DNA from: Acidobacteriota bacterium
Lineage (GTDB): Bacteria; Acidobacteriota; UBA6911; RPQK01; JAPXNP01
Reading direction: 5' to 3'
Assembly (NCBI GenBank): GCA_030614585.1
Contig: JAUWTT010000033.1
Location: 1 to 15,122, forward strand
Length of the DNA: 15,122 bases
The translations under genes and the position numbers were made by a program. Of the stretch, positions 5,685 to 12,587 are shown one piece after another (position 1 is the first letter of the stretch; every line of letters begins with the position of its first letter). The notes under the pieces are model-generated. The model did not search any database and had not been told where the DNA came from. It saw only the letters and a program-made list of their open reading frames with translations.

Positions 5685-7940
5685 ATGATCCAGTTGAACG
5701 TGAAGTGCCGGTCACATTTAGCCTCAATTATTGTCACAGCTCTGGTGACAATCGGCTTTGTACAAGCTCAGCCGCCCCCGACTGAATTATTCCTGGAAGG
5801 ATTCTCCGTCGTCCCGGAACCAAGAAACGTTGAGTTGACCGGTTCCTTGATTGAACTCAACAGTCAATGGGGCTGGGATACGGTTGGTATTGATCCGGGA
5901 CATGTCGCCCTGAAAACCTTACTTGGCGATTTGAGTGAGGTTCATCAGCTTGAACTCCGGCAGGCCGGAGCCGAGAGAAAGACAATACAGCTCAAAGTTC
6001 AACCGGGAGCCGTCCCGGATCTGGGAGAAGTGAGTGAACAGGCATACCAGCTGATCATCACTCCCGAGAAGATCGAGATAACCGGGAATGGAGATCCCGG
6101 TTTGTTTTACGGAGTCCAGACCCTGCTCCAACTGGTTCGGGAAACGGGGTCCGGACGCCTGCAGCTTCCCGGGTGCCGGATAGAGGACTGGCCAAGTTTC
6201 AGGCTTCGGTTTCTCCATTTCGATACCAAACACCATCAGGACAGAATTGAGACACTGAAACGATATCTAGACTGGGCGGCACGCTATAAAGTGAATATGA
6301 TCGCCTATGAACTGGAAGATAAATTCGAATACCCGTCAAACCCGGTCATCGGCGCTCCCGGGGCATTTACGGCGGCCCAGCTTCAAGAGATTGTGGATTA
6401 TGGGTTGGAACGCTTTATACAGGTTGTTCCTGACGTCCAGTCTCCGGCACATCTTGCCTACGTCTTGAAACATCCTGAATTCGCCCATCTGCGTTCGGAT
6501 GGGAACAACTATCAAAGCTGCCTGTGTGATGAAGAGACATATGAGCTGATTTTCTCAATGTATGAAGACGTGATCCAGGCGACTCAGGGAGTGGACTATT
6601 TTCTGGTGTCTACCGATGAACTTTACTACGCCGGGATTTGTGAAAAGTGCGAGAAACCCTACAACCCTGAGAATCGCAGCCTGACCTGGGTGGATTTTGC
6701 CCGGCGGGCCCGTGATTTTCTTCATGAGCGGGGAAGGAGGATGATTTGCTGGGTCGAGTATCCTCTCTTGCCAGAGCATATATCCTTACTGCCTCCTGAC
6801 ATCATAGACGGAGTCCTGGGAAGCGATCCTGACTTCATCAATGCTGAAAACGAAATCGGCCTTCGTCAGCTCGTCTATACCTCGATCCAGGGAGGTGAGT
6901 ATCTCTTTCCGAACTATTGGAGTGCCGTGGGCCGTGATTTTCGGTCCAGGCAGGGCCGTCTTCAGTCTGTATATCAGGCCCTTTCGACTGGAGCCAGGAC
7001 GGGGAATCCTACAGGCGTGTTCGGTGCTGCCTGGGGCGATTCCGGCCTTCACAGCGAGACCTTTTGGCTGGGATGGTCGGCGGTCGCCCAGTATGGCTGG
7101 ACCCGCGGGACTCCCTCTGTGGAACAGCACGTCGAGGAGTATGTCAACAGCTTTTATGGGCCCGGCCTCAGTGACATGCTCCAAGTCTTTCAAGGCCTTC
7201 AACGGCAGGCCAGGTTTTACCAGGGGTCCTGGGATCGAGTTGTCTCCAGGACAAGGGAATCCGGTTACGGCAACTCCAATGGGCCCGGAATCGGAATCAT
7301 CCGGCGTGACGACACTCTCCCGCAACCTCCCTTACCGCAGCTCCCAGGCCTTGATTTTATTCCCGTGTATACCGGCACTTATTCGGAGTTGGTCAGCCGG
7401 GCAAGAGTTATGGAAGGTGAGGCCCAGAATCTGATTCACCTTATTTACTCCAACCTCTCCCGGGCGAGGCAGAATCGTTACAGTCTTGAGGTCTTCCTAT
7501 CACTGGCTAGGTTCACCCACCATCACGGCCGGATGATCCTTTCCCTGGAGTCGATCGAGAATCATTTGGCTGAGGCCAGCCAGTTCGCTGCTTCGGACCA
7601 CCCGGAAAGAGCGGTTGCATCTCTTGCTTCTGCAATCAGATCCGCGGGGATTATCATCCAGGATCGAAAAGACACTTTTGAGGCTCTTCAGATGGTTTGG
7701 GAAAAAAGCCGGTACCCCAAAGGACGCAGTGTGGGTGGGAGAAACTTTTACCACGTTTTGGACGATGTGAAGGATCACTTTGCAGACCGTCGGCCCGATC
7801 TTACGTATCTAACCCGACCTGAAGAAAGCATCCGGTTGGAGGAATGGATCGAAGAGGTCACGGCGGTTCTGCGCGAATACGCCGGGAAGCATGGCGTTGC
7901 GGTTCCGAGTGCGCATATTGAACTGGAACCGGAAGAATAA
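5685..7940 (+). CDS. Secreted GH20-like glycoside hydrolase (beta-N-acetylhexosaminidase-like)
   Basis: The 751-residue product has a signal peptide at residues about 1-28 (basic start, hydrophobic core, ending FVQAQ). Residues about 40-160 form the alpha/beta domain found before the barrel in GH20, closing with GDPGLFYGVQTLLQLV. The barrel starts near residue 172 (RLRFLHFDTKHH). The sequence VSTDELYYAG at 308-317 contains an adjacent Asp311-Glu312, matching the catalytic Asp-Glu pair of GH20, where the glutamate is the acid and the substrate N-acetyl group assists. Four cysteines flank it: C279 and C281, then C319 and C322. They may bind a metal or form disulfides. The region after about residue 560 is mainly helical with no recognised domain. 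It probably releases terminal sugars, perhaps N-acetylhexosamine, from an extracellular glycan. The fold assignment is good. The exact activity is not proven, since distant relatives with this barrel have other activities. Confidence 0.85.
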   Translation: MIQLNVKCRSHLASIIVTALVTIGFVQAQPPPTELFLEGFSVVPEPRNVELTGSLIELNSQWGWDTVGIDPGHVALKTLLGDLSEVHQLELRQAGAERKTIQLKVQPGAVPDLGEVSEQAYQLIITPEKIEITGNGDPGLFYGVQTLLQLVRETGSGRLQLPGCRIEDWPSFRLRFLHFDTKHHQDRIETLKRYLDWAARYKVNMIAYELEDKFEYPSNPVIGAPGAFTAAQLQEIVDYGLERFIQVVPDVQSPAHLAYVLKHPEFAHLRSDGNNYQSCLCDEETYELIFSMYEDVIQATQGVDYFLVSTDELYYAGICEKCEKPYNPENRSLTWVDFARRARDFLHERGRRMICWVEYPLLPEHISLLPPDIIDGVLGSDPDFINAENEIGLRQLVYTSIQGGEYLFPNYWSAVGRDFRSRQGRLQSVYQALSTGARTGNPTGVFGAAWGDSGLHSETFWLGWSAVAQYGWTRGTPSVEQHVEEYVNSFYGPGLSDMLQVFQGLQRQARFYQGSWDRVVSRTRESGYGNSNGPGIGIIRRDDTLPQPPLPQLPGLDFIPVYTGTYSELVSRARVMEGEAQNLIHLIYSNLSRARQNRYSLEVFLSLARFTHHHGRMILSLESIENHLAEASQFAASDHPERAVASLASAIRSAGIIIQDRKDTFEALQMVWEKSRYPKGRSVGGRNFYHVLDDVKDHFADRRPDLTYLTRPEESIRLEEWIEEVTAVLREYAGKHGVAVPSAHIELEPEE

Positions 7941-8031
7941 GTCAGATTTTTGGATGCGTCGTCGGTAGAATCAAGCCTCAATGATCACGGTTTGGCAGTC
8001 GGTGTGATCCGTGGCTATAGGAAACGGTGAG

Positions 8032-9417
8032 ATGGAACGTAAAACCAAAATCGTGTGCACGATCGGTCCTGCAACGTCTTCAGAACAACAGCTGCAAGCG
8101 CTGATAGAAGCCGGTATGAATGTTGCCCGGCTCAATTTCTCCCACGGTGACCATGAAGGTCATGGTCTAGTAATCGATCGACTGCGGGCGTTGTCGGAAC
8201 AGCTCGACAAGCCCATTGCTATCCTCCAGGACCTGGCCGGGCCAAAAGTCCGCGTTGGCTCTTTCACGGATGATTTCGTAGAGCTGGAAACGGGGGATCT
8301 GTTTACCCTGACGACGCGTGCTGTTGAAGGAGATAAACAGCAAGTCTCGGTAAATTATGCGGGACTGCCAGGTGAGGTGAGCAGAGGCGACAGGCTGCTT
8401 CTGGCGGACGGGACACTCGAACTAACCGTCGAAGCGGCCTCTGACACGGATATTGAATGCCGTGTCATCACAGGTGGAAAACTGAGTTCGCGGAAGGGCG
8501 TGAACTGTCCGTCCGGATTAACCGGGCTCTCCGTACTTCAGGAGAAGGATCTTAGGGACCTGGAATTCGGCTTGAAGAAGGGCGTTGACTATGTTGGCCT
8601 CTCCTTTGTGCGTACTGCGCAGGATGTGCAGATGGCAAAGCGCGAAATTGCGGGCCATGGCGCGGATGCTCCCGTGATCGCTAAGATTGAGACTCAGTTG
8701 GCGCTGCGGAACTTTGCCGAGATTCTGAAGGAAGCTGACGGGATCATGATTGCCCGGGGCGACTTGAGTATTGAAACGCCATTTTCCGGGGTGCCGGTAG
8801 TACAGAAGCAACTGATTGCCAGAGCCAATCGAGAAGCTAAGCCGGTGATTACGGCGACCCAGATGCTCTGGTCAATGGTCCATCACCCTCACCCCTCCAG
8901 GGCGGAAGTCGCCGATGTGGCCAACGCCATCATGGATGGGAGTGATGCCATCATGCTTTCCGACGAAACCACTGTCGGGAAGTATCCCGTGCGAGCCGTG
9001 AAGACCATGGATCGAATTGCGCGCGATACGGAACGGTCCGGGCTCGAATTCGGATGGGATGAAGAAAAGCCGGAAGAGCGTATCCCGTCAAGCGAACGAG
9101 AGGTTGCCCGGGTCGGTTGTGAACTTGCCGAGGTGCTCGGAGTAGATCTGATCGGGACGATCACGATGTCGGGTGAAACGGCACGGTTTGTCGCCAGTCA
9201 TAGACCCACTCGCCCGATTCTGGCCGCCACCCCGAACAGAGATACTTATCGACGACTCAGCCTGGTGAGAGGTGTGGAGCCAATCCTGTTTTCGTGTGAT
9301 CCTGGGACAGCGGATGAAACAGTTGAAAAGGCCGTGGAGGCTCTCCGCAACCGAGGATGGAGCGACAAGAAGGGGGTCTTCATCTCTCGGGACCGGGTTC
9401 GGGTGGGTCAAGTTTAA
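8032..9417 (+). CDS. pyk: Pyruvate kinase, divergent type
   Basis: The product converts phosphoenolpyruvate and ADP to pyruvate and ATP in the cytoplasm. I place the start at ATG 8032, giving 461 residues beginning MERKTKIVCTIGP, as in most pyruvate kinases. A GTG at 8011 would add seven residues. Family motifs are GMNVARLNFSHG, AILQDLAGPKVRVG, the catalytic lysine in VIAKIE, IMIARGDL, KPVITATQML and AEVADVANAIMDGSDAIMLS. Several otherwise strict positions differ: IETQLALRNF replaces IEN..G.NN, GDLSIE replaces GDLGVE, MLWSM replaces MLESM or MLDSM, PSRAE replaces PTRAE, and LSDE replaces LSGE. No extra C-terminal phosphohistidine domain is present. It starts 91 bases after the GH20-like gene, on the same strand. 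Placement in a catabolic cluster suggests a dedicated paralogue, but it could be the cell's main enzyme. Confidence 0.95.
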   Translation: MERKTKIVCTIGPATSSEQQLQALIEAGMNVARLNFSHGDHEGHGLVIDRLRALSEQLDKPIAILQDLAGPKVRVGSFTDDFVELETGDLFTLTTRAVEGDKQQVSVNYAGLPGEVSRGDRLLLADGTLELTVEAASDTDIECRVITGGKLSSRKGVNCPSGLTGLSVLQEKDLRDLEFGLKKGVDYVGLSFVRTAQDVQMAKREIAGHGADAPVIAKIETQLALRNFAEILKEADGIMIARGDLSIETPFSGVPVVQKQLIARANREAKPVITATQMLWSMVHHPHPSRAEVADVANAIMDGSDAIMLSDETTVGKYPVRAVKTMDRIARDTERSGLEFGWDEEKPEERIPSSEREVARVGCELAEVLGVDLIGTITMSGETARFVASHRPTRPILAATPNRDTYRRLSLVRGVEPILFSCDPGTADETVEKAVEALRNRGWSDKKGVFISRDRVRVGQV

Positions 9418-9470
9418 GTGGATTAACGCATGAGCGATGATTCGAAGCTCCTGCTAACCTGGCTAGTTTG

Positions 9471-9506
9471 AACCACCAAGTCACCAAGGACACAAGAGAA
9501 ACAAGG
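9471..9506. repeat. Degenerate CACCAAG tandem repeat
   Basis: CACCAAG occurs at 9474-9480 and 9482-9488, followed by CACAAG at 9491-9496 and AACAAG at 9500-9505, spaced 8-9 bases apart. Short C/A-rich repeats of this type recur in intergenic regions of many environmental bacteria, often near toxin-antitoxin genes, which fits the ribbon-helix-helix gene 50 bases downstream. It lies in the 140-base gap after the pyruvate kinase gene, where no other signal was seen. Confidence 0.55.
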
Positions 9507-9557
9507 TGTTTGTTACGAATCCCTTTCAATTGACTAAGGGGACATGTGATTAGACGT

Positions 9558-9719
9558 ATGAAGCGTACTACTTTGATACTGAATGAAAAGTGCATGGAAA
9601 AGGTAAAGGAGTTGGCTCGTGTTGAAAACCGGCAGATTTCAGAAATAGTCAACGATCTCTTGCTGTATGCCGTCCTACCTGATTCAAGCCGGGAGACCAA
9701 GCCATGTTGCGAGTGTTAG
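9558..9719 (+). CDS. Small ribbon-helix-helix protein (CopG/Arc-like, antitoxin-type)
   Basis: This 53-codon frame encodes a beta strand (RTTLIL, residues 3-8), a first helix (NEKCMEKVKELARVEN, 9-24) and a second helix (QISEIVNDLLLYAVL, 26-40). That is a complete ribbon-helix-helix DNA-binding fold of the kind found in antitoxins. A 13-residue tail with three cysteines follows. Such proteins normally precede a toxin gene, commonly a PIN-domain RNase, but here the 3' end overlaps the start of the DUF4091 gene by 16 bases and no toxin frame is visible. It may be an orphaned antitoxin or a local repressor translated together with the downstream gene. The ribosome binding site is weak. The fold is convincing by eye, but whether it is expressed is not known. 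Confidence 0.62.
   Translation: MKRTTLILNEKCMEKVKELARVENRQISEIVNDLLLYAVLPDSSRETKPCCEC
9691..9695 (+). promoter_or_regulatory. Ribosome binding site of the DUF4091 gene
   Basis: GGGAG lies 8 bases before ATG 9704, inside the last codons of the small ribbon-helix-helix gene. This allows coupled translation of the two frames. Confidence 0.6.
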
Positions 9720-12151
9720 CTCTTTTTGTTGTTGCAGCCTGTTTGTCAACGCAGACTTTCGCGGTGGAGATACGGGCCTACTCCGAGTTCTTCAGGCCCG
9801 ACCCGTTCGGATCAATCGTCCGGGCCGATTGGTCGAATCGAGAGCCTGCCTTACTTGAAGTTTCCACCGATGGCCGAATTCATCTTAAGGCTGCCCGCAA
9901 CGCTTACACCTCCTTTCACTTGACCGTTTTCGATGAGACGGGAGGCCGGTTCACTCTGGTTTCAGAGTCTGACCGGAAAGAAATAGAAGTGGATATCTTT
10001 CGTGAGTGGTTCCACCGGAACAAAGTTGACGGACTCTATTACCCTGACGCTTTGATCCCTTTGGGATCCGACGAGACTTGCCTTCTCCCTGATCCGGAAA
10101 TGAAGATCAAGAACCAAGTGGTCTCGGCCTTTTGGGTCGATGTCTGGGTTCCACGTGAGGCGAACCCTGCACACAGCGAGATCATTTTCCGATTGAAAAA
10201 GGGAGGAGAAGTCCACAGTTTGCATGTTCAATTGGAGATCCTGCCGGTTATCGTCCCGGACGAAGACGGGATAGTCGCCGATCATAACAGCTACGGTCTC
10301 CGCTGGGTCGATCGCTTTTTCCCGCTCCGTAAGCAAAGAATCGAGAATGGTGGAAGTTCCTTTGAAGGTAGCGACGACTTTTTCTCCGCGATCCATGAAA
10401 CACATGCGATGCTCTATGAACATCGGGGTCTTCTGCACACCCTGGGCTACGGTCATGCAGGGACAGTGAATCCTCTCTTTGCTCCCGTGTTGACCGGAAA
10501 AGGCGAGAACCGAAGAATCGAGAACTGGGACGGTTACGACCGGCATTTCGGTCCGCTCCTGGATGGTTCAGCTTTCGCGAGTACGAGACGGGTAGCTCGC
10601 CCGATCGAATTCTTGTACCTGACCATAAATCCTGAATGGCCGGCCTCCTACCTGGATTTCGGCACCCCACTTTTTGATCGTGAATTTGTCAATGTGGTCT
10701 CAGAAATGGAGCACCATTTCAGAGAGAAGGGCTGGACCGAGACCAATTTCGAGATGTTCTTCAATCACAAGAAGCGTTACAAGGGATATGAGTGGGATGG
10801 TGACGAAACTCGCTTTCCGAAAGACAATGTCTACTTCAAGGAATTTGGCCGTCTCCTGCATCGGGCAGTTCCCGAAGACAGTCCAGTCAGTTTCGTTTTC
10901 CGGCATGATGCCTCCTGGCTGCTGCAGCAACAAATGACGGATTTGGCCGGCGTTGTGAACGTCTGGGTTAGCGCATCAAGCATCATGTCATTTTATCCCG
11001 AGGCACCAACGGTCCTGAAAAGCCGGGGTGACATCGTCTGGATCTATGGTGGAACGCCCAGTCATTTTTCATCCACCGGTGAGATTCTCGATATGCCGGT
11101 CGATGCCTGGATGAAGGGTCTCGATGGATATGTTCGCTGGCTCACAACCTCTCCGGATGAACGACCCTGGTTTGAGTCTGAAGGCTCGCGGACAGGACTG
11201 TTCTTTCCCGGTGCACGTTTTGGAGTTGACGGGCCCTTGCCCAGCATACGGCTCAAGATCCAGCGGAACTGCCTTCAGGATATTGCACTTCTGAGGCACC
11301 TGGAAGCCTCGATGGATCCGGATGACCTGAGAAGGGAGGTTGCCTCCAGAGCAGGCGGCGCCAAGCCCGGCGATTGGTGGAATGGTGAGGCCGCAGTCAA
11401 ACAGATGAAACCCTGGGACTGGACCAACGCCTCTTTGCGGGAAGCAGGTAAGCCCTCTGCTAGAGTGGCTCGCAAGCTGGACGGAAGCTGGTGGCTCGAG
11501 GTGCGCAGTTTTGCTTCGCTCCAAGCTGCAAGTGTCCCCCCTCCTGAACGTGGTCAGGAGTTTCATCGACCAACGACTTCGCGTGCCAAGCTGTCGCCTT
11601 TCCGGCCTGAGGATCGCTTGAACCCGGAAATTCCCAAGGAATCCCTGCAAGGCAGTCTGGATGACCAAATGGCTGAGTTGGGCCGGCTCTGTACGGAGCT
11701 GATCGACGGAGACCGCTGTTGGAAGATCGTAACCGACCGAGCCGAGGAATCGACGTTCAGGCAACTCCCGGGTGGGAAACGGACGGAAACTGACAACTAT
11801 GACGTGAATCTGGAAGCGTTTCGGACTACCAAGAAGGAGCTGATCCGGTTAAGCCGGCTCAGCACTTTTCCGGTTGACTGTAACTTGTGGATGCGCATCC
11901 GAAACCGCCCCGACCAGGTCAATGCAGTGATCAGACAGGCAAAGGACTGGAGCCGGTGGTATCGATTCGGGCAGATGGCATTTTCTCCGACTGCGGAGAT
12001 GCAAAGAGCCCTCGCCGGTGAACAAGTGAAGGTCTCCGACAACCGGAGCGACCTGATCTCAGTTCTGTCACCCGTACGCAACAGCCGGGGAGAAGTCGTA
12101 GGATTCGTGGAAGTTTGCCATGGGCCGGAAGTGGTCGTGGTCACTCAGTAG
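9704..12151 (+). CDS. Secreted DUF4091 (GH123-like) protein with Cache-like C-terminal region
   Basis: The 815-residue product has a signal peptide at 1-20 (LRVLALFVVAACLSTQTFA). Residues about 20-180 form a beta-rich N-terminal part. A barrel-like DUF4091 region follows, recognised by VVNVWVSASS, DIVWIYGGTPSHF (about 443-455), GYVRWLT and the late motif FFPGARFGVDGPLPSIRLK at about 500-518. DUF4091 is related to GH123 N-acetylgalactosaminidases, but I do not see a clear catalytic Asp-Glu pair, so activity is unproven. From about residue 610 a proline-rich linker leads to a different region, including DCNLWMRIRN and, near the end, ISVLSPVRNSRGEVVGFVEV. That last pattern is typical of the final strands of Cache/PDC sensor domains. 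No membrane span or cytoplasmic output domain follows. The gene converges on, and overlaps by 11 bases, the shortened propeller gene on the other strand. Confidence 0.85.
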   Translation: MLRVLALFVVAACLSTQTFAVEIRAYSEFFRPDPFGSIVRADWSNREPALLEVSTDGRIHLKAARNAYTSFHLTVFDETGGRFTLVSESDRKEIEVDIFREWFHRNKVDGLYYPDALIPLGSDETCLLPDPEMKIKNQVVSAFWVDVWVPREANPAHSEIIFRLKKGGEVHSLHVQLEILPVIVPDEDGIVADHNSYGLRWVDRFFPLRKQRIENGGSSFEGSDDFFSAIHETHAMLYEHRGLLHTLGYGHAGTVNPLFAPVLTGKGENRRIENWDGYDRHFGPLLDGSAFASTRRVARPIEFLYLTINPEWPASYLDFGTPLFDREFVNVVSEMEHHFREKGWTETNFEMFFNHKKRYKGYEWDGDETRFPKDNVYFKEFGRLLHRAVPEDSPVSFVFRHDASWLLQQQMTDLAGVVNVWVSASSIMSFYPEAPTVLKSRGDIVWIYGGTPSHFSSTGEILDMPVDAWMKGLDGYVRWLTTSPDERPWFESEGSRTGLFFPGARFGVDGPLPSIRLKIQRNCLQDIALLRHLEASMDPDDLRREVASRAGGAKPGDWWNGEAAVKQMKPWDWTNASLREAGKPSARVARKLDGSWWLEVRSFASLQAASVPPPERGQEFHRPTTSRAKLSPFRPEDRLNPEIPKESLQGSLDDQMAELGRLCTELIDGDRCWKIVTDRAEESTFRQLPGGKRTETDNYDVNLEAFRTTKKELIRLSRLSTFPVDCNLWMRIRNRPDQVNAVIRQAKDWSRWYRFGQMAFSPTAEMQRALAGEQVKVSDNRSDLISVLSPVRNSRGEVVGFVEVCHGPEVVVVTQ

Positions 12152-12539
12152 GCATGATCAGATAAAGATGCCCTTTCCGATCAGATTCACCCAAGTAGAT
12201 ATTCCCTGCCGAATCTTCGGCGAAACGCGTGTGGATCTTTCCGTGTGTGCGTTCACCCCGGCCGTTTTCCCCCAGAAACAGGCCGATATCAGCAACCAAT
12301 CGGTTCCTGTCAGTAGCGGGGTCGTACTCGAAGAACAGAGCTGAACCCCCGTGTGTACAGAGCCCGGTGTAGACTTTGCCGCTCGAGGCTGTGTAAAGAG
12401 CCGACCACATTCCATCCGGCTTTTCAAGGCCCGGAAATTCAATTACGCGAACCTGAGCGACCCGTTCCACCGGTTCGACAGCCATCAATTGAACAACGAA
12501 CGTCGTAAAAAGCGATATCAGGGAAACTGTCCTCATCAC
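12141..12539 (-). CDS. Short secreted beta-propeller-like protein, probably truncated
   Basis: The 132-residue product starts at GTG 12539 (GGGAG 8 bases upstream) or at the adjacent ATG 12536. It has a signal peptide (VSLISLFTTFVVQLMAVE). The body contains propeller-type repeats: MWSALYTASSGKVYTGLCTH, FFEYDPATDRNRL, and GKIHTRFAEDSAGNIYLGE. This pattern matches the first blades of large secreted propeller proteins that I would expect to run for several hundred residues, yet the frame stops after about two blades. The missing body would lie where the DUF4091 gene now ends. It starts 48 bases after the upstream glycosidase-like gene on the same strand, so the two are probably cotranscribed. 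It may be a deletion product or a genuine short form. Function is unknown. Confidence 0.65.
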   Translation of the reverse strand: MMRTVSLISLFTTFVVQLMAVEPVERVAQVRVIEFPGLEKPDGMWSALYTASSGKVYTGLCTHGGSALFFEYDPATDRNRLVADIGLFLGENGRGERTHGKIHTRFAEDSAGNIYLGESDRKGHLYLIMPTE

Positions 12540-12587
12540 TCCCGCATCTCCCTCCCTTCTTAATCCTGGCTTCTGAATTCTTTTTTT

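Noticed and set aside
5758..5767. TTGTACAA palindrome as an operator
   Set aside because: It lies within the signal-peptide codons of the GH20-like gene and is short enough to occur by chance.
11069..11764. Minus-strand frame of 231 codons inside the DUF4091 gene
   Set aside because: It is antisense to a well-supported coding region, with no motifs and no ribosome binding site noticed.
12151..12172. Inverted repeat GGCAT/ATGCC at the convergent gene ends as a terminator
   Set aside because: Five pairs with a 12-base loop and only three T bases nearby; too weak, and it lies inside the minus-strand coding frame.
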